NCBI GenBank assembly: GCA_018377235.1
Contig: JAGZZT010000008.1
Location: 33,753-97,752, forward strand
Direction: 5' to 3'
DNA: 64,000 nt
Source of the DNA: Clostridium sp.
GTDB lineage: Bacteria > Bacillota > Clostridia > Lachnospirales > Lachnospiraceae
The translations under genes and the position numbers were made by a program. The notes below the pieces were generated by a model. That model ran no database searches. It was not told the DNA's origin and saw only the letters and a program-made list of their open reading frames with translations. The stretch's first letter is position 1. Each line of letters starts with the position of its first letter. Below, piece after piece: positions 18,685 through 27,607 of this stretch.

Positions 18685-20181
18685 TTATTTTTCTGCCCAG
18701 TCTTTTGCCCGTTCCACCGCCTTATGCCAGTTTCTCAAAAGCTCCTGTCTTACAGACTCCTCCATATGAGGTTCATATCTCTTATGAAGCTTCCAGTTGT
18801 GTTCAAGTTCTGACAGATCGTGGAACTCCCCGATTCCATAGGCGGCCAGGTAGGCGGCTCCCAGGCCCGTGGTATCTGTAATCACCGGAACATCTACCGG
18901 AATGCCCAGAATATCTGCCTGAAACTGCATCAAAAATTCATTGACAACCGCTCCGCCGTCTACTCTCATTACCTCAATAGGAATTCCGGAATCCTTTACC
19001 ATCACATCCAGATTGTCCTTCACCTGGTAGGCAATGCTCTCTAACGTGGCTCGAACCAGCTGTTCCTTTGTGGTTCCTCCTGTGATTCCCACAATAGTTC
19101 CTCTGGCATACTGATCCCAGTGAGGAGCTGCAAGACCTGCAAAGGCCGGTACAAAGTAAACGCCTCCTGTGTCCGGCACAGATTTGGCCAGTTCCTCTGT
19201 CTCTGACGCACTGTTAATCAGATGGAGCTTATCGCGAAGCCACTGAACCGCTGCTCCTGATATGTAAATGCCTCCGTCCAGGGCAAAAGTCATCTGCTTC
19301 TGGTTCAGCCCCCATCCTACTGTGGTCAGAAGTCCGTTCTCCGAATAAACCGGCTTATCTCCTGTATTCATCAGCATAAAGCAGCCGGTTCCATAAGTAG
19401 TTTTCACAGTTCCCGGCTTAAAGCACGCCTGGCCGAAAAGAGCTGCCTGCTGATCCACCACAGAGCCGGAAATCGGAATCTTCGCTCCGAAGAAGTCAAG
19501 AGGATCCGTATAGCCGTACACCTGGGCGCTGTCGTGAATTTCCGGAAGAATACTCTTGGGAATGCCTAAAGCCTTTAAAATTTCATCGTCCCATTCCCCT
19601 GTGTGGATGTTTAACAGCATGGTTCTGGAGGCAGTAGAATAATCTGTCACATGCACATGGCCGTGAGTCAGTTTCCATATCATCCAGGTATCCAGTGTGC
19701 CCGCAATCACATGGCCATTCTCAATTTTCTCTCTGACTCCCTCCACATGATCCATAATCCAGCGGATTTTTGTAGCGCTGAAGTAAGCGTCCGCTACCAG
19801 TCCCGTCCTCTCCCGGATCAGATCTCCATATTCTTCTGCCAGCTCATCTGCCATCTTCGCTGTTCTTCTGTCCTGCCAGACAATGGCATTGTACACAGGA
19901 ACGCCTGTGTAGCGATCCCAGAGCATAACCGTCTCTCCCTGGTTGTCAAGCCCCATACAGGTCAGATCCGCTACCTGGATTCCTGCCTCCTCGGCTGCCA
20001 TGGCTATGGTTTCCAAAATGCTGCTCCAGATTTCCATCGGATCGTGCTCTACCCAGCCCGGTTCCGGATAATACTGGGTATGCTCCTTGTAACCCCTGGC
20101 AACCTGATTCCACTGAGAATCAAAAATAAGAGCTGTCGTACCTGTCGTCCCCTGATCCAAACCTAAATAATACTTCTCCAC
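18685..20181 (-). CDS. glpK: Glycerol kinase
   Basis: Phosphorylates glycerol to glycerol-3-phosphate with ATP. The 498-residue length and motifs are canonical: LDQGTTGTTALIFD at the N-terminus, GWVEHDP, WQDRRT, DYSTASRTML, GTGCFMLMNTG for ATP binding, and the FGGY C-terminal signature region DGGAVVNEFLMQFQADILG. Start codon is GTG, preceded by AAAGGAGG at 6 bp. It is second in the operon, after a EutH-like transporter, with the G3P dehydrogenase components next. Confidence 0.97.
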   Translation of the reverse strand: MEKYYLGLDQGTTGTTALIFDSQWNQVARGYKEHTQYYPEPGWVEHDPMEIWSSILETIAMAAEEAGIQVADLTCMGLDNQGETVMLWDRYTGVPVYNAIVWQDRRTAKMADELAEEYGDLIRERTGLVADAYFSATKIRWIMDHVEGVREKIENGHVIAGTLDTWMIWKLTHGHVHVTDYSTASRTMLLNIHTGEWDDEILKALGIPKSILPEIHDSAQVYGYTDPLDFFGAKIPISGSVVDQQAALFGQACFKPGTVKTTYGTGCFMLMNTGDKPVYSENGLLTTVGWGLNQKQMTFALDGGIYISGAAVQWLRDKLHLINSASETEELAKSVPDTGGVYFVPAFAGLAAPHWDQYARGTIVGITGGTTKEQLVRATLESIAYQVKDNLDVMVKDSGIPIEVMRVDGGAVVNEFLMQFQADILGIPVDVPVITDTTGLGAAYLAAYGIGEFHDLSELEHNWKLHKRYEPHMEESVRQELLRNWHKAVERAKDWAEK

Positions 20182-20244
20182 TATTCTCCTCCTTTACTGC
20201 CTGCAGTCTTCCCTTTTCAAACCTTTTGAAGCCTTCTGTGAAAA

Positions 20245-21345
20245 TTACTCTGCCTTCTCAGTTTCCTTCTCCTGATCCATCCCTCTGCACATAAAGAGCG
20301 CCAGACACACAGCAATCACTCCTGCCGCCAGCTTTCCAATCACAACCGGAGTGATCATGGATGGCTCTACCCCAGCCGTAAATCCCAGATGATCTCCCAG
20401 CGCTGCCGTAGCTGGAACCAGCCAGGCTGTGTTTACGATAATTCCTTTTTTATTCATATCCTTCATCATCGTATAAACTGGAACAGAATTGGCCAGTGTG
20501 AAGACAAGGCCTGCCGCGCTGGTCTTATCAAGTCCCAGCTTCTGTCCCGCCTGGTTTAACGGTTTATCTAACACTTTTGTGAGAATGGTAAGCACTGGAA
20601 AAGTTCCAAGCAGTACAATTCCGATTCCCGCAATAGCGCTCATGCCTTCCATAATATCAGCCATCCCCGGAATCACTACCACTCCAGTGAGATGTTCAAA
20701 TGCTGCCGCTGCCAGTCCTATGTAAATAACAATCGTAATGAACTGTCCGAATACCATACACCCCTTCACCATGGCCTCCGGAATGAATTTGAGTCCAAGT
20801 GCCAGAACCGCTGCCAGGATAATAACCGGAACTGTATTCCACAGCACCATGGACGGTTCAAAGCCTGCAATCAGACCTCCTATCACACTTCCTGCCGGAA
20901 TTGTAATGAGACCGATTAAAAGTCCCTTGGAAAAATAAGGACGATCCTCCTTCTCAATCAGTCCTAAGCCTACGGGAATAGAAAATACCAGCGTACATCC
21001 CAGCATAGACGCCACAATGTTTCCTGCCAGAAGTCCTGCCTCCTGATCCTGAGCCAGCTCCACAGCCAGAGGATAGCCGCCCATATCATTGGCTAAAATC
21101 GCTCCGAACATGGCTGGATCCGCTCCCAGTGCCTCAAATACAGGAATGATCACAGGTCCCAGCAAATCTGCGATTACCGGGGCCAGGCAGACGATTCCGA
21201 CCATTCCCAGCGCCAGCGGGCCCATAGCCTGAAAGCCCTCATCAAACTTCTCACCCAGCCCCAGCCTGTTCCCAAAAATCTTGTCAGCCGCTCCAATGAG
21301 CACTCCGGCTGCCATCACCCAAAGAATGATTTGGTCAAATGTCAT
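20245..21345 (-). CDS. EutH-like transporter, first gene of the glp operon (copy 1)
   Basis: A 366-residue membrane protein with about ten hydrophobic segments, matching the EutH family by its DKIFGNRLGLGEKFDEGF start and the ANDMGGYPLAVELA segment. EutH is known as an ethanolamine facilitator, but there are no other eut genes here; the gene leads a glycerol kinase operon that has no glpF, so passage of glycerol or a related small polar molecule is inferred. It is nearly identical to the gene at 31299-32378. I used the ATG following AAAGGAGGAG, dropping 38 residues of the longer frame. Confidence 0.88.
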   Translation of the reverse strand: MTFDQIILWVMAAGVLIGAADKIFGNRLGLGEKFDEGFQAMGPLALGMVGIVCLAPVIADLLGPVIIPVFEALGADPAMFGAILANDMGGYPLAVELAQDQEAGLLAGNIVASMLGCTLVFSIPVGLGLIEKEDRPYFSKGLLIGLITIPAGSVIGGLIAGFEPSMVLWNTVPVIILAAVLALGLKFIPEAMVKGCMVFGQFITIVIYIGLAAAAFEHLTGVVVIPGMADIMEGMSAIAGIGIVLLGTFPVLTILTKVLDKPLNQAGQKLGLDKTSAAGLVFTLANSVPVYTMMKDMNKKGIIVNTAWLVPATAALGDHLGFTAGVEPSMITPVVIGKLAAGVIAVCLALFMCRGMDQEKETEKAE

Positions 21346-21379
21346 GCAGTCTCCTCCTTTTCTCACGCCCTGCCCAGCG

Positions 21380-21453
21380 TTTGTTGTAAAAATCCACACT
21401 TTTCTCCGTGTTTTGTTGTATTTTATTGTATTACTTTCCATTTTTAAAATCAA
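21380..21453 (-). promoter_or_regulatory. Predicted glp promoter with repeated operator-like motif
   Basis: Minus-strand TTGATT-N17-TACAAT (21425-21453) lies about 80 bp before the EutH-like start. Plus-strand TTTGTTGT occurs at 21380 and 21412 and TTTATTGT at 21422, that is, over and just downstream of the -10 box. Variants occur further upstream (TATGTTGT at 21504, TTTGTTAT at 21544). Direct repeats placed to block transcription, next to a DeoR-type repressor gene, suggest its operators. Confidence 0.5.
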
Positions 21454-21617
21454 TACCACAAAATAACCGATTTTTTAGTAGTTTTTTTGTGCATTTTTTT
21501 CTCTATGTTGTGTCATTACATCGAAATGCAATAAAGTCCACATTTTGTTATAAGAATTAATTTCTGAAAATTCCAGATTCTATGTACAGCAGAGCAGAAT
21601 TTTTTCTTCAATACAGA

Positions 21618-21677
21618 AAAAGAAGAGGTGTCTGTCCCGTCTGCCAGCGCAGCTTATGAACATTCTCCTCTTCTTTT
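21618..21677 (-). terminator. Likely terminator of the DeoR regulator gene
   Basis: AAAAGAAGAGG (21618-21628) pairs with CCTCTTCTTTT (21667-21677), giving T-rich flanks on both strands. The loop is long (38 nt), which lowers confidence. Confidence 0.5.
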
Positions 21678-21713
21678 ATTATATTTTTTATGGTGTTTTT
21701 TATTATAATCTTT

Positions 21714-22520
21714 TTATTCAGCGTTCTCTATATTCCCCGCATCCGCTCCCTTTCCCAGCGCCCCTATCTGGATAACCTCTGTCTTCATCGTATGCATTTT
21801 TCCAATAATCGTCCGGTCTGCCCGGCTGTCAGTGATCAGCACATCCAGCCTGGACAAGGGGCACACCTCATTCATGGCAATCACGCCGAATTTGCTGTAG
21901 TCAGTCAGCCCAATGACCATTTGGCTGCGGTCAAGCATAACCCGTCTCAGGTTGGTCTCCTCAATATGATAATCTGTAATGCCGTTCTCTACTGTCAATC
22001 CCCCAATTCCCAAAATATATTTATCCAGATTAAATCGTCTCATCACCTGCTCTGCCACAAAGCCGGAAACGGAAAACTCACCTTTCCTGACCTCTCCTCC
22101 CAGCATAATGACGCGGATATTTTCATCTTCACTTAAAATCTCTGCAATCGGCATGGAATTAGTCAGCACAATGACCTTCTTTTTCCCAATCAGAGCCTTG
22201 GCAAACTCCCTGGCTGTCGTTCCGATGTCGATCCCCAGCACATCTCCGTCCTCAATCAGATCTACAGCCCGCCTGGCGATAGCCTCCTTTTCTGCGTAAT
22301 GCTTGATTTCCCTCTGCTCATAAAGGGGTTCTTTCCCCTTCTTCTGGTTCAGAACCGCACCTCCATATACACGCGTCAAAAGACCCTGTTTTTCCAGATA
22401 TTCTAAATCTCTGCGGATTGTCTCAATGGAAACATCAAACAGCTTCATCAGCTCACTGACCTTCAGCATCCTCTCCGCCTGGATCATCTCTATAATTTTT
22501 TCCCGCCTGCTCTGAAGCAT
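21714..22520 (-). CDS. DeoR-family transcriptional repressor (GlpR-like)
   Basis: A 268-residue regulator. The N-terminus holds the DeoR helix-turn-helix (MIQAERMLKVSELMKLFDVS...IRRDLEYLEKQGLLTRVYGG). The rest is the DeoR C-terminal sugar-phosphate-sensing domain, with GIDIGTTAREFAKAL and the late DSRA pattern. Family members commonly respond to phosphorylated intermediates such as glycerol-3-phosphate. It lies immediately upstream of the glp operon on the same strand but separated by its own terminator and the operon's promoter, so it probably controls glp. Control of the neighbouring KDG operon is the alternative. Confidence 0.92.
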   Translation of the reverse strand: MLQSRREKIIEMIQAERMLKVSELMKLFDVSIETIRRDLEYLEKQGLLTRVYGGAVLNQKKGKEPLYEQREIKHYAEKEAIARRAVDLIEDGDVLGIDIGTTAREFAKALIGKKKVIVLTNSMPIAEILSEDENIRVIMLGGEVRKGEFSVSGFVAEQVMRRFNLDKYILGIGGLTVENGITDYHIEETNLRRVMLDRSQMVIGLTDYSKFGVIAMNEVCPLSRLDVLITDSRADRTIIGKMHTMKTEVIQIGALGKGADAGNIENAE

Positions 22521-22557
22521 GGTTTTCTCCCCCTGTCTGGCATTTATCTATAATTTC

Positions 22558-22586
22558 ATTATAATACCTCAGGAAAGATTTGCCAA
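22558..22586 (-). promoter_or_regulatory. Predicted promoter of the deoR gene
   Basis: Minus-strand TTGGCA-N17-TATAAT, about 38 bp before the start codon. The -10 context GTATTATAATGAAA recurs exactly in the promoter of the second EutH-like gene. Confidence 0.65.
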
Positions 22587-22604
22587 CTGAAGGAAATGTA
22601 AAAT

Positions 22605-23543
22605 CTATCCCTTCTGAAATCTTGCAAGCTCCTCCCGCGTCGGAAGCCCTTCGTTATCACTGATGTTCATCACCTGGATGGCGCCGATGGCATTCCCCCG
22701 AAGCACACTGTCTCTCATGGACAATCCCTCCAGCATTCCGCTGAGCACTCCCACTGCAAATCCGTCTCCCGCGCCTACGGTATCTACAATCTTCTCCACC
22801 CGGTATCCAGGCACGCAGTAAGAGACTTCTCCTTCTCTGACGTAAGCTCCGTCCGCTCCATTCTTCACAATTACCGTCTTCACTCCCAGATTCTGGTAGA
22901 AATCTGCCGCCTCTTCCGGCTGATCGGTTCCTGCCAGAATTCTGCATTCGCCGATTCCAGGAAGTACTGCATCTGCCATAGACGCAAGGTGGTTGATCAC
23001 CTGGATCATGGTCTCTTCATTTTCCCACAGCGCCGGTCTGAGGTTCGGATCAAAGGTGAGAAAAATCCCCGCCTCTCTGGCCCGTTCCATCAGGCGAAAG
23101 GACGCCTCCCTTGCGCTTTCCGACAGCGCGGGGGGGATGCCCGTCACATGTATCAGCTCCACATCTGTCAAGTCAAGCGCGTCTATCTCCGTCTTTGAGA
23201 TGTGGGAGGCCGCAGAGCCCTTCCTGTAGTACGGCGCATAGGGATCACTTCCGTCTGTCACACGGTTTTTCAGCTGGATTCCCGTTCGGTACACCGGATC
23301 ATACGTCACCATACTGGTTCCAATCCCGTTCCTTTTTAACTGACTTTCTATATAATGGCCAAAGGGGTCGTCTCCCAGCCTGGTCAGATATTCCACCGGA
23401 TGGCCCAGTCTGGAAAGGCCGATAGAAACGTTTACCTCCGCGCCGGAAAGCGCTCTGGTGAAATGCTCCACTTCCTCCAGCGGCCCTGTAGTATCAGCAA
23501 TCAGAAGAGCCATCGGCTCTCCAAACAAAATGGTCTTTCCCAT
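22605..23543 (-). CDS. kdgK: 2-dehydro-3-deoxygluconokinase (PfkB family)
   Basis: A 312-residue ribokinase/PfkB-type sugar kinase. It has the N-terminal substrate-binding Gly/Asn pattern (SGAEVNVSIGLSRLG) and the C-terminal catalytic motif DTVGAGDGFAVGV with the general-base Asp. It is proposed to phosphorylate 2-keto-3-deoxygluconate to KDPG, because the KDPG aldolase gene is immediately upstream, 28 bp away, in the same operon. The start follows AAGGAGGG. It is the last gene of the operon. Confidence 0.92.
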   Translation of the reverse strand: MGKTILFGEPMALLIADTTGPLEEVEHFTRALSGAEVNVSIGLSRLGHPVEYLTRLGDDPFGHYIESQLKRNGIGTSMVTYDPVYRTGIQLKNRVTDGSDPYAPYYRKGSAASHISKTEIDALDLTDVELIHVTGIPPALSESAREASFRLMERAREAGIFLTFDPNLRPALWENEETMIQVINHLASMADAVLPGIGECRILAGTDQPEEAADFYQNLGVKTVIVKNGADGAYVREGEVSYCVPGYRVEKIVDTVGAGDGFAVGVLSGMLEGLSMRDSVLRGNAIGAIQVMNISDNEGLPTREELARFQKG

Positions 23544-23571
23544 CTTCTCTCCCTCCTTGCTCTGCTGTCTG

Positions 23572-24540
23572 TCAGGCTGCTCTTCTCACCAGATGAACGG
23601 CAAATCCGCCAATCTCTTCTTTGAGATATACCGCCTGGATTCTGCCGTCCGACCGATACACAGCGCTGTCCTCAAGAAATTCCGTTCCCATTCTCTCAAG
23701 ATACGCCTTCGCCCGCTCCACAGAATTGACTGCAATGGCGATATGCCCTTTCGTTCCCAGATAAGGCTTCTTAATGGTCTCCACATAGGAGGCGGAAAAG
23801 ATGGAGGACGGATTTTCATTGGACTCAAATCCAAACAGGCGCTCAAAGGTCTGCGTCGTCTTTCTGGCCTCCTCCTCGTCTGCGCTGTTAATCCCCACAT
23901 GGGCCAGGGCAAATCCATGAACCGCCAGAACTGCTTCCTTTGTCAGCTGTCTGATTTCCTCAAATCTGCCTTCCCGAATCAGCTTTTCCGGCACCATCCA
24001 GGAACCGCCGCAGGCTATAATTCTGTCGTTTTTTAAATACTCCTGCATATTTACAGCGTTCACGCCTCCTGTAGGCATGAACCGAAGCTGCCCGTAAGGC
24101 GCCGCCATCGCCTGAATCGCCTTGATTCCTCCGCTTGCCTCTGCCGGAAAAAATTTCACTACAGACAGTCCCGCCTCAATGGCCTGCTCCATATCGCTTG
24201 GACAGGAGCATCCAGGCAGAATGGGAATTTCTTTCTGCACGCAGTAATCTACTACCTTTCGGTTAAAGCCCGGGCTGACCACAGCCTGCGCTCCGGCTGA
24301 CGCTGCCCGGTCTGCCTGCTCCGTAGTCAGAACGGTTCCGGCAATCAAAAGCATGTCCGGATAAGCCTCCTTCATCGCCCGGATCGCAGCTTCCGCAGCT
24401 TCTGTCCGGAAGGTTACCTCCGCGCAGGGCAGACCTCCTTCGCACAGCGCCTTCGCAAGGGGAACCGCGTCTTTTGCATCCTCAATCTTAATCACCGGCA
24501 CTACGCCGAACTGCTCTACTTTTTTTAATACTTCATGCAT
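23572..24540 (-). CDS. eda: KDPG/KHG aldolase fused to a C-terminal VOC-like domain
   Basis: Residues 1 to about 205 are a complete class I KDPG aldolase: the active-site Glu in CAEVTFRT, the GTVLTTEQ loop, and the Schiff-base Lys in VVKFFPAE. It splits KDPG into pyruvate and glyceraldehyde-3-phosphate. Residues about 212-322 are an extra domain beginning GFALAHVGINSADEEEA and ending GFAVHLVRR, which reads like a glyoxalase/vicinal-oxygen-chelate half-domain; its His and Glu positions suggest possible metal binding. Usual Eda proteins end near residue 210. The start follows AAGGGGGAG. It forms a kinase-aldolase pair with kdgK. Confidence 0.93.
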   Translation of the reverse strand: MHEVLKKVEQFGVVPVIKIEDAKDAVPLAKALCEGGLPCAEVTFRTEAAEAAIRAMKEAYPDMLLIAGTVLTTEQADRAASAGAQAVVSPGFNRKVVDYCVQKEIPILPGCSCPSDMEQAIEAGLSVVKFFPAEASGGIKAIQAMAAPYGQLRFMPTGGVNAVNMQEYLKNDRIIACGGSWMVPEKLIREGRFEEIRQLTKEAVLAVHGFALAHVGINSADEEEARKTTQTFERLFGFESNENPSSIFSASYVETIKKPYLGTKGHIAIAVNSVERAKAYLERMGTEFLEDSAVYRSDGRIQAVYLKEEIGGFAVHLVRRAA

Positions 24541-24553
24541 CGTATTCTCCCCC

Positions 24554-25507
24554 TTATGCCAGCTTGTTAATCGGATAATGAATCTTCTCTCCCCTGGCGA
24601 AACGCACCGATTCCTCCGCTACCTTCCGCTTCAGCTCCTGGGCCGCCTCCTCAGAGTACCAGGCCATATGAGGAGTAACCAGAAGATTTTCATGGGCAAA
24701 CAGCGGCGAATCCTTCGATACCGGCTCTCCTGCCATGCAGTCAAGGGCAGCTCCGGCAATTTCCCCGTCTGTCAGCGCCTGATCCAGATCCTTTTCATTG
24801 ATAATGCCGCCCCTGGCCACATTGATCAGAACCGCTGCGTTCTTCATGCGCTTAAAGGTTTCCTTACAGAAGAGATCGCGGTTTCCGTCTGCCGGACAGT
24901 GCAGGGAAATAATATCCGACGTTTCAATCACCTCGTCCATAGAAACCGCCTGTACATAGGCATTGGTTTCCTCTGTCGGAGAAAAGTACGGATCCGTTCC
25001 AATGACCCTAAATCCCAACCCGTGCATCTTCTGGGCGAAATTTCTTCCGATTCTGCCCAGTCCGATGACGCCAACGGTCAGACTGCTAAAGCGGTGAATC
25101 GGAATCGCCTTTGTGTAGTCCCACTTCTCGCTCTTTGTGAACTGATTCATTTTCACAATCTCCCTCGTCATGGAGAGAGCCAGCGCAACTGCGTGATCCG
25201 CTACCTCGTTCATTCCGTAATCCGGTACGTTTCCAATCTGAACGCCCAGCTCTGTGGCCGCCTTCACATCAATGGTATCTACTCCCACTCCGTACCGCAC
25301 CACAAATTTTAACCTTGGGCAATGCTCCATTACCTTTCTGGTAATCTTTGCATACTGGACAATCAGGATTTCCGCATCCTGGCACTGGGCAATCACCTCA
25401 TCCTCGGAGATGGCGTGCTTCAGCTCCATCTCGATTCCCGCATCCGCAAAGATCTTTTTCTCAATCTCAATATTGTCATGATCACAGTCTGTGATAATTA
25501 CTTTCAT
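24554..25507 (-). CDS. D-isomer-specific 2-hydroxyacid dehydrogenase (CtBP-like)
   Basis: A 317-residue NAD-dependent dehydrogenase of the PGDH/CtBP type. Visible are the Rossmann motif GLGRIG, the catalytic Arg in NVARGG, Glu in AGEP and the catalytic His in TPHMAWYS. It would interconvert a 2-keto acid and its D-2-hydroxy acid, probably an intermediate of the sugar-acid pathway encoded by this operon; the exact substrate cannot be read. It lies 13 bp upstream of eda. Start follows AAGGAGGAAG. Confidence 0.9.
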   Translation of the reverse strand: MKVIITDCDHDNIEIEKKIFADAGIEMELKHAISEDEVIAQCQDAEILIVQYAKITRKVMEHCPRLKFVVRYGVGVDTIDVKAATELGVQIGNVPDYGMNEVADHAVALALSMTREIVKMNQFTKSEKWDYTKAIPIHRFSSLTVGVIGLGRIGRNFAQKMHGLGFRVIGTDPYFSPTEETNAYVQAVSMDEVIETSDIISLHCPADGNRDLFCKETFKRMKNAAVLINVARGGIINEKDLDQALTDGEIAGAALDCMAGEPVSKDSPLFAHENLLVTPHMAWYSEEAAQELKRKVAEESVRFARGEKIHYPINKLA

Positions 25508-25534
25508 TTTCCTTCCTCCTTCTTTTCCCGCTGT

Positions 25535-26299
25535 TTACCGCACCAGATATCCGCCGTCCACCGGAATCACCGCGCCGCTTAAATAATCCGACGCGTCAGA
25601 CGCCAGGAAAATACACGGCCCCTTCATATCTTCGCCTGTTCCCCAGCGGCCTGCCGGAATCCTGTCTGTGATCTCCTTTTTTCTCGGATTGTCAGGAGCC
25701 AGAAGCGCCGTATTCATATCTGTCGCCATATATCCGGGCGCAAGGGAATTCACGCAGATTCCCTTCTTCGCCCACTCGTTTCCAAGAGCCTTTGTAAGCT
25801 GTGCGACGCCTCCCTTTGACGCCGCATAGGCTGGAACCGTGTAGCCTCCGAAGAATGACAGCATGGAAGATACCGTTATAATCTTACCCTTGCTCTTCTG
25901 GGACAGAAACTGATTGGCCGCCAGCTGACACAGCTCAAATACTGCTGTCAGATTCACCCCCAGCACTCGTTCCCAGTCCTCCATGGGAAATTCCTCCGAA
26001 GGATGCCTGCTCTGGATGCCGTGAGCCGTCACCAGAATGTCAAGGCGGCCTCCCAGCTTCTGAACGCACTGGCCAAACGCCCGTTTTCTCTCTTCTGAAC
26101 GTCCCAAATCAGCTTTCACGCCCTTGCAGAAATATCCCCTCTTTTGAAATTCCTCTGCTCTCTCAAATACGCTGTCCCCGGTTCCTATCACTGCCACCTT
26201 ACATCCCGCTTCCAGAAGTCCCTCAGCCATTCCATGGCCAAGCCCCCTGGTTCCTCCTGTCACAATCGCTGTCTTTCCCGTTAAATCAAATAAATTCAT
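25535..26299 (-). CDS. SDR-family oxidoreductase, KduD-like
   Basis: A 254-residue classical short-chain dehydrogenase with TGGTRGLG for NAD binding, NLTAVFELC, the catalytic Ser in TVSSMLS, and YAASK. It ends in the DGGYLVR tail common in 2-keto-3-deoxygluconate 5-dehydrogenase (KduD)/gluconate 5-dehydrogenase relatives. In this operon it could reduce a 5-keto sugar acid to KDG, which the kinase and aldolase then consume. KduI is not present. Start follows GAGAGGAAG. Confidence 0.9.
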   Translation of the reverse strand: MNLFDLTGKTAIVTGGTRGLGHGMAEGLLEAGCKVAVIGTGDSVFERAEEFQKRGYFCKGVKADLGRSEERKRAFGQCVQKLGGRLDILVTAHGIQSRHPSEEFPMEDWERVLGVNLTAVFELCQLAANQFLSQKSKGKIITVSSMLSFFGGYTVPAYAASKGGVAQLTKALGNEWAKKGICVNSLAPGYMATDMNTALLAPDNPRKKEITDRIPAGRWGTGEDMKGPCIFLASDASDYLSGAVIPVDGGYLVR

Positions 26300-26326
26300 G
26301 TTTCTTCCTCTCTTTCTTTCGCCGTC

Positions 26327-27607
26327 TTACATAAACGTATTTGGCAGAATCATGGAGATGCCTGGAATAAAGGTAATCAGCAGCAGGTCAAGAATCATCA
26401 CAAGGATAAACTTAATAATTCCCGAACATACGGTCTCCAGACTGCTGCCTCCCACTCTGGCCGCCACAAACAGGTTGATTCCAAGAGGCGGAGTGATAAA
26501 TCCAATGGCCAGGTTTACGACCATAATCAGTCCGAAATGAATCGGATCTATGCCAAACTGCTGCGCAATGGGAAGCAGAATCGGCGACAGAACCATCATG
26601 GCTGGGGTGGTGTCCATAAAGCATCCAACCACAAGCAGAAGCAGGTTAATCAGAAGAAGAATCACAATCATGTTGTCGCTGAAGTTTAAAATTCCAGTTG
26701 TAATAGTATCCGGAATTTTTTCAATGGTCAGGATTCTTGTAAATGCAGTGGCGCAGCCGATGATTACCATGGTAGTTCCTGTTGTGCTGCACGCGTTTCC
26801 CAGTGTTCCAAACATCTGCTTTATGTCCAGTTCCTTATAAATAAATACACCGCAGATAAACGCATACACTGCCGCAACGGCTGCCGCCTCTGTCGGTGTG
26901 AACACTCCCGCATAAATGCCGCCCAGAATAATAATCGGATTGATCAAAGCCCATTTGGCATCCCAGATCGCCTCCATCTTCTCTCTGAAGGTGTATCTCC
27001 TATCGTCTCCCTTCCATCCATGGCGTCTGCAGTAAATGTAAGACATCAGAATCAGGGAAGCTCCAATCAAAAGTCCTGGCAGGAATCCTGCCATGAAAAG
27101 AGAACTGATAGAAGTGCTGGTGGAGACTCCGTACACAACCATGGGAATACTAGGTGGAATAATAACTCCAATACTTCCCGCAGTCGCAATCAACGCCAGG
27201 GTAAAGCTCTTGCTGTATCCCTTCTGCAGCATGGTCGGAATGACCATGGAACCGATTGCCGCAACTGTGGCGGGGCCGGATCCTGATACAGCCGCAAAGA
27301 ACATGCAAAGAACTACTGTCACTGTCGCCAGGCCGCCTGTAAATCTTCCCAGGAATACATTGCATACGTTGAGAAGCCGTTTTGATACGCCTCCCGCTCC
27401 CATCAGCTCTCCTGCCAGAATAAACAGTGGAATCGCCATCAGCGGAAAGGAATCTGCACTGGTTACCAGCTGCTGAACAATGTAGAGAGAACTGAGTCTC
27501 CCGTCTGCCAGAACCGCACAGAGCGAAGACAGTCCAATAGCAATTCCGACCGGCATATTTAAAATTAAAGCAATCACTAACGTTCCAAATAATACAATCG
27601 CTACCAC
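26327..27607 (-). CDS. dctM: TRAP transporter large permease
   Basis: A 426-residue DctM/SiaM-type membrane subunit with about twelve helices. It starts with the family's LFGTLVIALILNMPVGIAIG helix and contains the PPSIPMVVYGV and FTPTEAAAVAAVYA blocks. It forms the Na+-driven channel of a tripartite ATP-independent periplasmic transporter. Its ATG overlaps the stop of the small permease gene. The binding protein gene is two genes upstream. Confidence 0.95.
   Translation of the reverse strand: MVAIVLFGTLVIALILNMPVGIAIGLSSLCAVLADGRLSSLYIVQQLVTSADSFPLMAIPLFILAGELMGAGGVSKRLLNVCNVFLGRFTGGLATVTVVLCMFFAAVSGSGPATVAAIGSMVIPTMLQKGYSKSFTLALIATAGSIGVIIPPSIPMVVYGVSTSTSISSLFMAGFLPGLLIGASLILMSYIYCRRHGWKGDDRRYTFREKMEAIWDAKWALINPIIILGGIYAGVFTPTEAAAVAAVYAFICGVFIYKELDIKQMFGTLGNACSTTGTTMVIIGCATAFTRILTIEKIPDTITTGILNFSDNMIVILLLINLLLLVVGCFMDTTPAMMVLSPILLPIAQQFGIDPIHFGLIMVVNLAIGFITPPLGINLFVAARVGGSSLETVCSGIIKFILVMILDLLLITFIPGISMILPNTFM

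Noticed and set aside
24578..25312. Plus-strand open frame of 244 codons
   Set aside because: Antisense to the 2-hydroxyacid dehydrogenase gene; composition rich in Arg, His and Cys as expected of a shadow frame.
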